From Metaphire vulgaris (Eukaryota > Annelida > Clitellata > Crassiclitellata > Megascolecidae): a stretch of 64,000 nt of DNA. Both the position numbers and the translations under genes were made by a program. The notes beneath the pieces are model-generated. The model saw only the letters and a program-made list of their open reading frames with translations. It made no database searches and had not been told where the DNA came from. The DNA is taken from assembly GCA_018105865.1 (NCBI GenBank), contig CM030867.1, positions 5,628,369 to 5,692,368 on the forward strand, given 5' to 3'. This document shows positions 51,908 to 63,222 of this stretch, in pieces. Position 1 is the stretch's first letter. Each line of letters starts with the position of its first letter.

Positions 51908-54900
51908 TAAAATTATTATTATTATTATTAAACTGACAATTTCTTGTGTGCCATATTACCAAAATGTCAGGAGCAAGGGCACATTACAGAGTCCAATAAA
52001 AATAAATAAAATAACAGTCATCGCCAAAAATATGAATGGAAAACAATCTAAGGCAGAAGAGAATAAGATTTTCTAAACAAATAAGTCTTTAGATTTTTCT
52101 TAAAGGATGTCAGAGAATAGGATGATTTCACAATTATTGGTAGATCATTCCATGTCTTTGGCCCTGACACTGCAATTGACCTGGAACCGAGTGATGTTTT
52201 ACAGTGAGGTATCTTCATAAGACTTTGAGCATCGGACCGCAGGGACAGTTGCAACTTCTGTGATGTTGTCGGTACAAAATACTCCTGAAGGTACTCTGGA
52301 GCAATCTGGTTTATTGACTTGAATGCAAGAAGAGAATATTTGTATTCAATTCTCTCTCAAACTTTGAGCCAGTGAAGCCAATGAGTTAGTGGGGTGATGT
52401 GGTCATGACGTCCAGCACCAAAGACAAGTCTTGTAACTGCATTCAGTACCGACTGCAGGCGATTCAACTCATAGTCAGGTAGGCATAGAGAAGACTATTA
52501 CAGTAATCCACTTTGCCAGACTGGCAAATTCAGTTGTAGGAAGAAACTCTCATATTTCTCTGAGCCTTTGCAATATTATGAAGCAAGATCTGACAGTTGC
52601 GGAGATGTGTGCAGCAAACGACAGCTTTGAGTCAAATATTACTCCAAGATTTCGTAGATGTGTTGATGCAGGGATGTTTGCATTTTTGATGTGAAGATCA
52701 TGATGTAGAAAATTATTCTGATTCCAAGAAGAGCTGAACCACATTAAGTCTGTTTTTGCTGGAATTCATTTTCAGTCGATTTTTTCTCAGCCAATCATCC
52801 AAACTGTCAATGCAGGTCTCCATAGCTTCAGTCAAATCAAGACTATGCTCTCTCAGGCAACTTGAATATATCTGACAGTCATTCGCATAGAAGTGAGACT
52901 GTAGATCATGCTTTTCAATTATTCTGTACTGATCCGCGGTGTACAGTAAGAATAGGATCGGACCAAGAACTGATCCTTGTGGTACACCATAGAGGATCAC
53001 CTTTGCGGTTGTTGCAGATCCCGATAAGACAACTGACTGAGTCCTTCCAGATAAATAGGACTTGAACCAATCAAGCACTTTTGATGTAATGCCAAACGAA
53101 ATCTTCAAACGATGTAGCAGAATTTCATGATCGACTGTATCAAATGCAGATGACATGTTGAGAAATGCAGAAGCACAAATGTGGCCTTTGTCTATGGCAG
53201 CTGCAAGGTCGGAGAAAACCTCAGTAGAGCCGTTTCAGTAGAGTGGCCCGATCTGTAGGCAGACTGATGAGGAGGAAGGAGATTATTACAATCCAGATAA
53301 TATGTTAACTGCAACTGCTTTAATGCCAGTTTTTCCAGGATCTTTGACAGAAAAGTTAAATTTGAAACTGGTCTGTAATTGCCTGGAGAGGAAGCATCAA
53401 GGCCAGTATTCTTTAAAAGCGGAGTCACAGTGGAGTGCTTCCAGGTTAAAGAAAAAATAGCAGAGGCAAAAGATCTGTTGAAAAGAGGAGTGAAGAATGG
53501 GGCTAGCTGAGGTGTAACTTTCTTGAGCAGCCATGTTGACATAGTATCCGGGCTGCAATGTTTGTCGGCTGCTTCAAGTATAGTTCTCCATACTTCTGGA
53601 ACACTGAGTCACTGACAGGTTGGAATGCCGTGAACTCTGTCAGGCAATCACTAAATTCTGGTCCACTTTCATTCTCAGTTGACGATCAAATTGATGTTAA
53701 TTTCTATGACAGTTGATCATAATATATATTCATCTGCTGCAAAAGGAATTGTCATGGCCTTTGTTCTTCTTGAACCCATTAGTGAGTTGATAACAGTCCA
53801 TGTGAGCTTGCAGTTTCCTTTGGCAGCTGATATCTGATTCCTCCAGTGAGCAGCTGTGTTGCGACACAATGCTTTTCTGTGTGCAGTGGCAGCTTTCGCC
53901 AGGCATCCTGGTCACAGAGCGATCCTGTGCATCTGAATCTTCGCTCAAGGCGTCAGGAATCATGTTTCAAGACACGTGTTTCTTCATTAGACCATGGTTG
54001 GCGAGGAGTCTCCCTCACAGTAATTGAATGAAATGGTGCATGTTTATCAAGGAGACTCATCATAGTGTTAACAAAAATTGTCACAAGTTCATTAGCAGAC
54101 TCTACGCTCTCATTATCATCAGTTTCTAAATTGCAAAAGACAGATTGCTGAATATATCCAATGTGAACTGTTCAATATTAAAGTCTTTCCATATCTGTTT
54201 TCTGATTGTGGTGTAGGTCGGAGAAGGAAGAGAGAAGTGAGTAGTCCATGAAATCAGATAGTGATCTGATATCACTGTCTCCATTATATGTATGTCCTTT
54301 ATGACGGCTTTAGAGTCCGAAATAACGCCATCTAGCAGATGGCTTTGCTGGTGAGTGGGTTGATTGACATGTTGAATCAGCAGATGTGATTCAAGGATTG
54401 ACTTCAGTTGAATGTTGTGATTGTTAGTGTTGTCGTCCATATGGATGTTAATATCTCCCACAATTTGTATATTTGAGCTTACCATCAGCAGTTGATCACA
54501 GAAGGTGGAAAATTCATCAAAGAAGGTGGCATCAGGAGCTTATGATCCAGGTCTGTATACTGACACAAGCAGTAAGGAGATAGATTTAACAATAACACGA
54601 GCTGCCACATATTCAAATGAGCTTGGTTTATTGCTAAGCTTGAGGTTGACTTTGGTGAGTGTGATGTTCCATCTTGAAATTATTGCAACACCTCCATGAT
54701 TAGCAGACTTGATCTTTTTCAATGTTGAATTCTTTATTATTGGTCGGGCAGATTCAACTACAGTAAAACCACAAGTTCTCAACTGTCGTCAGGGATGTGA
54801 CCAAGACAGTAAGTGGCAAGACCGAGACCAAGACCAAGACACTAACCCTCAAGACCAAGACAAAGACATTAGGTGTCAAAGCCAAGACCAAGACACTAAG

Positions 54901-56147
54901 GTCTCAAGACCAAGACCAAGACAGTAATTTTAAACATCAAGAAAACAGACAAAACAGGATTCACGGATTTTTTATCAACATCAGCAATAAAATTACGAAA
55001 ATTTGGATGCTCAACTAAACTGATTGGCAGACTGCACCCGGCAATTAAATTTTTACGATTCAATTTGTGAGCATTCTTTGTTGTGGATGATTTGTTGGAT
55101 ATGTTTCAACTTGTTTCTGACAAAAACAGTGGAAAAACCCACTGTCTCAATCTCAAGACCAAGACTGTAATGACAAGACCAAGACCAAGACAACACTGGC
55201 CAGCAAGACCAAGACCAAGACATTGAAAATACTGTCTCGAGACTGTCTCGAGACGAGACAGTGTCTCGAGATGTCACATCACTGACTGTCGTATGGTGAT
55301 AGAGTCTTCACTTTCATACCAGGTTTCATTTGCAGCCAGTATGTCAATGTTGTTCTCAAGCAGAATGTCATGTATATCACTAATTTTATTCACAGTTGAT
55401 CTGATGTTAAAAACAGCAAGTTTCAACATTGATCTTTGCATTGATGCTGTGTCCTTTGAGTTGCCACCTTCAGTGACATCTGTAACTAATGATGGAGGGT
55501 CAGAGGCAGTTGTATAAGAAGAATTGAAACACAAATGCCTGGCGATATGTGGGTAGACCAGAGTTTGTGGCGTTATCATGTGACTGGTGCATTCAGCTGG
55601 TCTCCTCTGGCTTACAACTGTCGGTATTGATCATTCAACAAGAAAATTCTCTCATTCATGAGGTGATCTGTCATCAGAAGCAGTGATAATCCGACTCAAG
55701 TGGACTCGGTCTTTCTGATGAAGCCCGGCTGCGATTCCACGATAGTGAAACAGTCCAAACGCTTTGCAACGCCCAACCCAGTGTGACCATTCAGGAGACG
55801 ATTTCTGGTTTCGGCCTAAATACAGCAGCTGTAGGTGAGTGTCTCTGTAGCACCTCTGCTCATCCCCAGAGGCGATCAGAGCTAGATTTAGAACGCAGAA
55901 CGCCATTGAAGTTCGACACTATCAAAATTTCCTTTAAAGCAATAATATAATCCAAACAGCAATCATCTTGGTTAGTAATGGCCAATATTCGCCGGTATCA
56001 CCAGAATCCATTCAACGGTCTTGAAACGACTAAAATCACTACAATTATCGGATCCAGCATGGCACACATGATAAATAACTGCTAAGTCCGTATTTATTAT
56101 GCATGAAATAAGATAAAATTTAGTAAATTTAGAATAAAAACAACGTT
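51908..56147 (-). mobile_element. Near full-length CR1-type LINE, with two later insertions
   Basis: Minus-strand order: 5' UTR (58038-58098 plus 55910-56147, split by a younger LINE); N-terminal region (55652-55906, GLFHYRGIAAGLHQKDR); endonuclease start LAVFNIRSTVNKISDIHDIL with NETWYESEDSITIRQ (55274-55450); a hAT insertion; NHGGVAIISRWN, VSVYRPGS, GDINIHMDD, QPTHQQSHLLDGVI, ISDHYLISW (54126-54782); pre-RT and RT with SLTWKHSTVTPLLKNTG, NYRPVSNLTFLSKILEKLAL, LYGVPQGSVLGPILFLLY and SHFYANDCQIYSS (YADD changed to YAND), ending LKTYLFRKSYSLLP at 52048. The 3' UTR carries (TAA)n near 51910-51932. Its 5' UTR matches that of the LINE at 7266-10990. Confidence 0.88.
54790..55284. mobile_element. 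hAT element with CAAGACC arrays, 495 bp
   Basis: The ends CAGGGATGTGACCAAGACAG and, inverted, CAGTGATGTGACATCTCGAG are flanked by a perfect 8-bp duplication, ACTGTCGT (54782-54789 and 55285-55292). The subterminal regions are arrays of AAGACCAAGACC on the left and AAGACC plus GTCTCGAGAC on the right. No transposase is present. It splits the endonuclease frame of the surrounding LINE between ITIRQ and LRTCGF codons. Confidence 0.9.
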
Positions 56148-58037
56148 TTTGGAGGCAGACCTTTAGTCGGTCTGGGTCAGATGGGAGGAGGACATGGCGG
56201 GTCCTTAACGCGCTACTGGGAGAAGATCATAATGCCTGTGGTGCTGACCCGGATTTTAGTGCTGAGGATTTCCACCAGCACATCGAGGAGAAGGTAGCAA
56301 GGATACGTGACAGGACGGCGAATGCTGGTCCTGCGACCTTCTCTGTGCACGATGGCCCCCGTCTGTTAGCTTTCTCCCCCCCGTCCGTTGAGGAAGTTGT
56401 GGCCTTGGCTAGGTCTGCCCCGAACAAGCAATGCCAGGCTGACCCGCTTCCCGTTTGGCTATTAAAGGACTCGATCGAGCTGTTGGCCCCTTTCATTAGA
56501 ATGCTATTTTCCGCGTCCTTGGAGACGTGTGAGTTTCCGTCTTCATGGAAACATGCGACTGTTAGGCCACATTTGAAACGGCCGGGTCTTGATCCTTCGG
56601 AGCCTGCGAGTTACAGACCAGTCTCCAATCTGACGTTTCTATCTAAGCTTCTGGAGAGGGTTGTTAACAGGCAGCTCATAGGGTTTCTCACTGCTAATGG
56701 ACTCATGCCGTGTGACCAGTCAGCGTATCGTCGAGGGCACTCGACTGAATCTGCCATCCTTAAGATTTTCAATGATCTGGTCGATGATGTGTCGAACGGG
56801 AGGCTTGCACTTCTATGCCTTCTTGACCTCTCGTCAGCATTTGATTCGGTTGATCATCAGGTCCTCATTCATCGGCTTGAGAAATCATTCGGTGTGGGTG
56901 GCTCCTCCTTGCGGTGGATAGCTAGCTATCTCTCTGACAGATTGCAATCCGTAACGTGTGGAGGGAATCTATCTGTAGGGCGGAGTGTTGGGTGTGGGGT
57001 CCCTGAAGGGTCGGTAATTGGCCCATTACTCTTTATTCTTTACACGGCTGACCTTAGATCCATTATTTTGGCCTTTGGACTGTCGCCCCACAGCTATGCT
57101 GACGACACCCAGATTTACTCGTCCTGCCTCCCAGGCGATGTGGAGGTGCTGCGGGAACGGTTCCTGGGGTGTCTGGCTGCCGTCTCGAAGTGGGCGGAGG
57201 AAAATCGATTGGCCCTTAATGTTGGAAAAACTGAGTTTCTTTGGGTCACCACCCCTCGGAGAAGGACGCTAGTGAATCGTAAACCGTTCGTGATGGGTGA
57301 TGTTACCATTGTCCCATCAGAGTGTGTGAGGCTGTTGGGGGTCCTCTTTGATGGTACTCTGTCATTTGAGCCGTACTTAAATGATGTGATCAGGCGATGC
57401 CACTTTCAACTGAGAAGAATACGATCAGTCCGGCGCTATCTACCTGTATCCGGTGTCGTTCACTTGGTTCAGGCCTTGGTGCTAACGAGGACTGATTACT
57501 GCAATAGTGTGTTGTGGGGTCTCCCGGTCAATAAACTGGATCGCCTGCAGTCTATTCTTAATCAGTCGGCAAGGATTGTGTTCGGATGTCGTTGGTGCGA
57601 GCACATAACTCCACTTCTCAGGGATCGTCTTCATTGGCTTCGAGTCCCTGAGCGGATTGTGTTCAAGAGATGCTGGCTGACGTACAGAGTGCTGCATGAC
57701 CCGCACTGTCCGGAGTATCTCGCTTCTCTTGTAAAGAGACCGCAGTGCAGTGATAGGAGATTGTCACTCCGGTCGAGTCGTAGGGTCAAACTTCAGGTTC
57801 CTCCTCCCTCCAAGGACTGCCAAGTTTGGAGAGAGATCCTTTACACGCGGCAACCCTATCTTGTGGAACTCTCTTCCTGATGACGTCACCACGGCTAAAA
57901 CTCTTGAGCACTTCATCAAGAGCTTAAAAACGCATCTGTTTGGGTTGGGGTATAGTTGAGATGTTAAAGCACTTTTGTTGTGGGCCTCAGCCTTGTTACA
58001 GCGCTATAGAAATCGTCCAAGAATGAATGAATGAATG
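56148..58037 (+). mobile_element. Youngest CR1 LINE: almost intact RT
   Basis: Open from about 56150 (FWRQTFSRSGSDGRRTWRVL) to 57880. Pre-RT: NKQCQADPLPVWLLKDSIEL. RT: YRPVSNLTFLSKLLERVVNR, QSAYRRGHSTESAILKIFND, LCLLDLSSAFDSVDHQ, CGVPEGSVIGPLLFILY and HSYADDTQIYSSC. Then LALNVGKTEFLWVTTPRRR, LLGVLFDGTLSFEPYLNDV, RTDYCNSVLWGLPVNKLDRL and HWLRVPERIVFKRCWLTY. One frameshift near 57830 separates this from AKFGERSFTRGNPILWNSLP, ending LKTHLFGLGYS at 57959. The tail is AGCGCTATAGAAATCGTCC plus (GAAT)n. AACGTT is repeated at 56142-56147 and 58038-58043 as the target duplication. It sits in the 5' UTR of the minus-strand LINE. VPEG for VPQG is a change in a conserved motif. Confidence 0.93.
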
Positions 58038-58098
58038 AACGTTAATCACAAAAACATTCAAATTCTGCAGCTGCCACGTGCGGCACTCTCTAGCATAA
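58038..58098 (-). mobile_element. 5' tip of the minus-strand LINE (51908-56147)
   Basis: GTTAATCACAAAAACATTCA, AATTCTGCAGCTGCCACGTG and CGGCACTCTCTAGC match 10930-10985, the 5' tip of the other near full-length CR1. This shows that the two halves were joined before the LINE at 56148 inserted. Confidence 0.8.
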
Positions 58099-58165
58099 TT
58101 TAATTTTTTTATGTCATATGAGGCTGACATCTGAGTTATAATCAAATCCTATGGCCTTGATTATT

Positions 58166-58944
58166 ATTATAATTATTATTATTCTTGACAGTTTTTATAG
58201 TGCCGTACACATGACATAGATCAAAATCAAAGGCGCTTTACACAAATTTAATTAAGCTGGATGGTAAAAGTGCTTTAGAAAGTTATTTATCATCGTCTTC
58301 GTCATTGTCATCTGATCTCTCGTCCGGTTCTTCCATGAGCGCAGATCCGCAGAGATTCTCGCCGATAGTGTCCATCATCATTGCGGCGGTAGATGAAGCA
58401 GGATGTTGCTATGGTACCAGTCGCAGTTCCGCTCGAATGTGACCTGGATGCATTGCATTACGGATACGCCTGATCCAACAATGTCTTCCGCAGCAGATGA
58501 ACGACGGAGACAGTAGAACCGACTTTTTGGAGTCGAAGACGGCGACTCGTCGGTGCAATGACTTACGTCATTCCCACAGGCTAACGAAATGGCTGGTAGA
58601 AAGGCGCACCAAAAAACCGCAAGACAATCCGAGTAACACAAACCGAAACCGGCGTAAGAGTCACAGGTCGTTGTCGTTGTTATTTGACGGCCCTCTGGCA
58701 ATTGACGCTGTACCATAATGGCGGCTGGTTGACGCCCACCACGACTCTTTTAGTGTCGAAAACGGTACCTTTCGCTGTTGTTGCAGAGGTCTGGCCCGTT
58801 CACCTGGACGACGAGACGGTTGGAAAAGCGGACGCTTCCAAATCCGGAACAAAAGACCAAGTGACTCGAAAACGACGCGATAGTTTGCAGGTGCAATTTC
58901 ACCTACGGTCGCTATGGTTAGCGCCCTCTATCTAATGCGCCCTC
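58166..58944 (-). mobile_element. SINE-like element, third copy
   Basis: The minus strand ends with a GGCACTATAAAAACTGTCAA tail and (AAT)-type repeats at 58150-58195, and starts near 58944 within GAGGGCGCATTAG. The overall length and layout match the copies at 39273-40033 and 21405-25955. Sequence similarity to them is weak and was judged only by short landmarks. Non-coding. Confidence 0.45.
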
Positions 58945-59745
58945 TATTGATGCAAGCTTCAATGCAGATGACAGCCAAATTTACTCATCCTGTTCATCTC
59001 TGATGCAGATAAACTTTATAACCATCCTATAGAATGTGTCTCAGATCATGGATGCTACTAAATTGTCAAAAACCAAGTTCCTTTGGCTTAGTGTACCCAA
59101 AAGGAAACAGCCATGCTTTGTGAAAAAATTGTGATCAGTCATGCATCATTTGCACTCGATGGTATTGACCAGGGGCGGTTACACATTGGGCAATGACTGG
59201 GGATGCAGGATTGCAATATTACGTCTTCTGAATCTTTCATTAGTGTCTTATTCATTTGACTACATTGCCATATAATGCCTCGAAACTTCATTTGGGATAA
59301 AAGACGAAAGGACTAGGTTAGTCGGCTGTGACAACCTCATGTCTGCTCTACGTCAGGTCTTCAGCAGTATGTCTCAAGTCTCAGTTCTTGGGCCTCTTCT
59401 TTTTATGCCATATGTGGCTGACATCTGAGTTATAATCAAATCCTATTGCCTTGATGCAAGCTTCAATGCATACGACAGCCAAATTTACTCATCCTGTTCA
59501 TCTCTGATGCAGATAAACTTTATAACCATCCTATAGAATGTGTCTCAAATCATGGATGCTACTAAATTGTCAAAGACCAAGTTCCTTTGGCTTAGTGTAC
59601 CCAGAATGAAACAGCCTTGCTTCATGAAACAATCGTGATCAGTCATGCATCATTTGCACTCAATGGTATTGACCAGGGGCAGTTCCATGTTGGGGAATGA
59701 CTGGAGATGCATCCCCCTCACTGGCCCACCAAAAATGCATCTTCA
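58945..59745 (+). mobile_element. Decayed CR1 RT fragments in direct repeat
   Basis: GATGCAAGCTTCAATGCAGA and ACAGCCAAATTTACTCATCC at 58952 recur at 59454 (CAATGCATACGACAGCC); each is followed by CTGATGCAGATAAACTTTAT and GTCAAAGACCAAGTTCCTTT-like sequence. A conceptual reading gives DDSQIYSSCSSLMQ and KTKFLWLS, the CR1 region after YADD. Between the two, 59205-59450 matches 51543-51905. A piece of the same region is also at 58105-58160. All frames are broken. Confidence 0.6.
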
Positions 59746-60008
59746 ATGGAAGATGATTGTTTAAACAGATTAGCCTTGAAGTATATCTACTGTACAAAGA
59801 TATGGACATATCTATAGAAAATATCATCGACAAATTCGCTTCCAACAATCGAAACTTGATTCTGCACTATGACTTCGTACAACCAGACTAAAATGGCTTT
59901 TATACATTATCAATTCTAAACATTATATTTTATAAATCAAATCTACTGATTTCTTATAAACTGTGTGCATATAATTCCTTTGACAATTGGTGGGATCTTC
60001 CTAGAAAT
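59746..60008. other. Intronic sequence, no recognised feature
   Basis: AT-rich, with no transposon end or conserved frame recognised. Confidence 0.35.
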
Positions 60009-60670
60009 TCATTTCATCCCCCACCAAGAATTCTTGGAACTGCCACTGGTGTTGACACTGTGCCAAGAAGAGTTGCTCATCTCCTCAGCATCCTTATCAA
60101 TAAGACCCTTTTCTTCTACAGTTACATCAGCCAACTGACTCAGAATTGCTACTACCAACTCCATCAGATCAAAGCCAGTTGTCATTAAATTCCAACAGCT
60201 GTCGCAATTCAATTCATGCGTGCATTTGTTCTTTGTCAGATTGATGATTGTATAACAGTGTCGTCTTTGGCCTTCTGGACATTTAGCTGAACTACCTACA
60301 ATCAGTTCTGAATGAACCTGCTTATGATTTTCAGCTGTTATTGGAATGACTACGTATGCCTCTCCCCAGAAATAACACAAGCTTCACTGGTTTCGAATTC
60401 CTGAATACATCATCTTCAAGCAATGCTTGTTCACCTGTCGAGCCTTGAACAACTCCTTCTGTCCTGCCTACATCTCCTCACTTGTCTCCAGAACTACCTT
60501 AAATGATTGTCATTCCAGATTCTGTTCCAGCAGTTGTTTTCAGCTACTCATTACACCTCCAGCCAATACTGGAAAGTTCAGTGACAGATCAGCTTCATGA
60601 AGCAATCCAATTTTTATAGAATCTGCTGATTGACAACATCATGACATCTAATCAAATGGATGCTTGTTAA
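60009..60670 (-). repeat. Duplicated segment copy 2, uninterrupted, with a 123-codon frame
   Basis: This is the uninterrupted counterpart of 137-396 + 1059-1149 + 3004-3164. On the minus strand, 60009-60380 is open: CYFWGEAYVVIPITAENHKQ, NLTKNKCTHELNCDSCWNLM, then FDLMELVVAILSQLADVTVE and an acidic, Ser-rich end. I do not recognise this protein; the Cys-rich middle could bind metal. The other copy has stops in this frame, and no splice signals convincingly frame it. It could be an exon of an unknown gene duplicated within the intron, a processed pseudogene, or an old repeat. Confidence 0.5.
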
Positions 60671-61116
60671 AGCTCATAGACAGGCCTTTGCCATTCCTTC
60701 TAAACCACTTTAAAACCAAGTTATGGTAATACATTAATATTAACCATAATTACTGTCATTTGTATTTGCCTATAGGCCTATACATCTCGCTGCCGCAGTG
60801 CAGGGATGGCTCTCTGCAGTGCGGAGATGGCTCTCCGCAGTGCAGGGATGGCTGTCCGCAGGGTGGTAATGCCTCTTAGTATTAACCATGCCCACTGTGT
60901 TATAAAAATGTCTCAGTAATAACAATAAACTTCAACTTTACTCAAAATCACAAAATTATATAAAAATCATGAACAAAATATTGTGGTTAAGAGATACCTT
61001 ACTAAACAAATTTTGGTATTGCATCTGTATACAAGAAATCCCTAATGTGCAGAGAGACTAATTTAGTGAATATTCTGACCCAAATGAATCAAGTACATTC
61101 TATTATAAATTCTCAC
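60671..61116. repeat. Intron with a 20-bp minisatellite at 60790-60870
   Basis: CCGCAGTGCAGGGATGGCTC and close variants are repeated almost four times at 60793-60867. The remainder is AT-rich intron sequence leading to the donor of the exon at 61117, with nothing else recognised. Confidence 0.7.
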
Positions 61117-61290
61117 TGTTTCCCAAGAATTATTCTTTCCCTCTTAACCGCCTTCTCTTGCTTCACTTTCTTTTCAAGTATTCGGTCGAGTTTACGCATT
61201 TTATGAATTTCTTCTTTGAGCCTAGGATCAAGACCAACCACGCTGTTTCCAAATGTGAGAGATTCCTTTCCACTCTTGATTGCCAAAGGT
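61117..61290 (-). CDS. FSIP1: FSIP1-like gene, exon with HKMRKLDRILEKK (first visible exon)
   Basis: This 174-nt exon has its acceptor at TTGTTTTAG before 61290 and its donor at AAACA then GTGAGA after 61117. One leading nucleotide completes a codon from an unseen upstream exon; two trailing nucleotides (CA) join A of the exon at 43233 to make Gln. The 57 full codons include SLTFGNSVVGLDPRLKEEIH, KMRKLDRILEKKVKQEK and KRERIILGK. FSIP1, as I recall, has AIKKMKKLDEILAKKQ followed by REKEIKKQG here, a close match in content and order. The Lys/Glu-rich helix is likely coiled-coil. No exon further upstream was found in the remaining 2.7 kb. Confidence 0.85.
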
Positions 61291-61509
61291 CTAAAACAAT
61301 TCCATACTAAAAATACTGAATCTACGAAATTTTTAATTCAATAGTGTGGTAAGATTATTATAAGATCTTTATAGCAAGCATTTGCCATCAAAATTTAATA
61401 AGCATCACGGTTAATAAAATTAGCTTACCGGTAATCCACTGCTTTGCACAGTTCTAAATACAGTATAAAATACTTGACAAGATAATTATCATAATTGTAT
61501 CACCATATT
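61291..61509. other. Intronic sequence, no recognised feature
   Basis: AT-rich intron upstream of the exon, with nothing recognised. Confidence 0.4.
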
Positions 61510-61606
61510 CACCAAAAAAGTAAGTAAAAGTAAAGTAAAGTAAAATCTCGAGATTTCTATAGCGCCTTGGAAAGCAGCACAACAGTAGCTGCCTATTCTT
61601 AGGCTC
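61510..61606 (-). mobile_element. L2/CR1 3' tail fragment
   Basis: On the minus strand, GCCTAAGAATAGGCAGCTAC, then TTTCCAAGGCGCTATAGAAA and (CTTTA)n repeats match the 3' end of the LINE at 16013-18647. Only about 95 bp are present. Confidence 0.75.
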
Positions 61607-61852
61607 ATCATTATTATGTTCACTTATTTTTCACTGGATCTTCTACAATGCATTCTACAGACCTAGAACTTCTATTACTGTATTTTCACGCATATGGCAC
61701 AAGTGTTAACAGGTTTTTACCTACCAGGTACTGTGTACCACTTCCACACATTATACTCATAGGCATGCTATTATAAATATTTTTTACAAGTCGCTGACTT
61801 CAAGATCTATTATTGGTTGAAATCTGAGTCTATATGTAGTAAGCAATTAGAC
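61607..61852. other. Intronic sequence, no recognised feature
   Basis: Nothing recognised in this stretch. Confidence 0.35.
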
Positions 61853-62025
61853 CAGGGTTGTCCAACTGGTGGCCCGCGAGCCGGATCCAGCCCACGGGAC
61901 AGTTTCATCCGGCCCGCCACCGTGTTTGGGAAAATAACAATTTTAGCTATAGGACCGGTTATTACCACTATTTTTAGGACTAGGAGATTACCAAATTGCT
62001 TACTTATCCACAAGGACATAGAACA
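61853..62025 (+). mobile_element. hAT-type terminus fragment
   Basis: CAGGGTTGTCCAACTGGTGG, then CCCGCGAGCCGGATCCAGCC and CATCCGGCCCGCCACC, is a widespread hAT-type terminal sequence. No matching right end or target duplication is seen, so it is probably truncated. Confidence 0.5.
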
Positions 62026-62126
62026 AGAATAAATAACAATGTGTAATGCTATGTTTCATTATATTCTTTACCTACATTTTCAATGTGCACTGTTAATTAC
62101 TTAGTCTTAGACTTATAGACTTAGTC

Positions 62127-62545
62127 CTAGGGGCTGTCCATTCATTACGTCAACAATTTAGGGGGGGTTTGAAAAAGTTTGACAGTTGTTGACAGGGGGA
62201 GGGTCAAGAGAAGTTGACGTCAACAATTTCACGTTTTACAAATAATCAAAAAATAGAAAATTTCATGGAATACTACTTTTTACAATGGAAAAAAGCATGA
62301 CAAAAAAGGTGATCAATGATCACCACCACATTTTGACATTTTATGAGCAAAAAAGAGAAAAAATAGTAAAAATGGTCATCACCGAAAAAATAATAGCCTT
62401 GTTATTGGGACCTGTCATTGATCTTGGGGGGTCAAAAGAGTTTTTGACATAATTATAGGGGGGGTAACTGAAAGTTGACAGTTGTTGACAAGGGAGGGGT
62501 CAAAAATTGCCCAAAAATTGTTGACATAATTCTGGTATAATGGTA
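62127..62545. mobile_element. Putative MITE, GACAGTTGTTGACA-rich
   Basis: TAGGGGCTGTCCATTCATTA with CGTCAACAATTTAGGGGGGG at the left, and AAATTGTTGACATAATTCTG at the right, suggest inverted ends. TTGACAGTTGTTGACA followed by a G-rich stretch occurs twice (62182 and 62476). No coding sequence. Boundaries are approximate. Confidence 0.4.
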
Positions 62546-62555
62546 TATTCTGGCA

Positions 62556-63222
62556 TAATTCAGGTCTGCTCAACATTCGTTCAGTCAACAAGAAGACAGA
62601 ACATTCTGGACCTGTTCCACGAGCATGGTCTGAGTGCTCTATCACTTGTAGAGACTTGGCACGAGGACACAGATAGCGCCGCCTTGAAGAGGCTTCGTGG
62701 TCTGAGCCTCAACGTCGTTGAAGCGGCCCGCGCTATTCCGTCTACCACAGCGCTCGATAGCAGTCACTTCGTTAATCATGGAGGACTCACCCTCATCACC
62801 AAGCCAGGAGTTAACATTTCTAAGATCGACACCGGCCTTACGCTGCGGACTTTCGAGCATCTTTGCTGCTGGGTTTGGAGCGGGAATGCGCCATTTTTCA
62901 TCGCAACCATCTACCAACCTGGCTCTCAGAGTGTCAGCAATCTGTTTTTCACAGAGTTTTCCTCCCTGTTGGAGTCACTGGCAACCTTTAACGGAGCGAT
63001 TTGGGTTGTTGGAGATATTAACATCCATCTCGAACGACCTACCAACAGCCACAGTCAGAGGCTGGAAGAACTTATTACGACACATAAACTGCGACAGTAT
63101 GTAAACGAGCCAACCCATGACCAGGGAGGCTTCCTTGATGTCGTGATTGCGGCCGATGACGGAGCCACGATCAACATCACTGTGGTCAAGTCCGGGTTAT
63201 CGGATCATAATCTTATACACTA
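62556..63222 (+). mobile_element. CR1 LINE, endonuclease fragment
   Basis: The plus strand opens with LLNIRSVNKK-like residues (62565, frame broken), then ALSLVETWHEDTDSAALKRL, NHGGLTLITKPGVNISKID, IATIYQPGSQS, VVGDINIHLERP, EPTHDQGGFLDVVIA and VKSGLSDHNLIHY, where it stops. The catalytic residues of the AP-endonuclease fold (ETW, GDINIH, SDHNLIH) are present, with YQPGS for YRPGS. The RT is absent because a Ginger2 end begins at 63223. Confidence 0.85.

Noticed and set aside
61117..61290. Reading the FSIP1-like exon through to the TGA after GKQ as a terminal exon
   Set aside because: A GTGAGA donor two bases earlier gives the phase needed by the exon at 43121-43233, and family order continues there.
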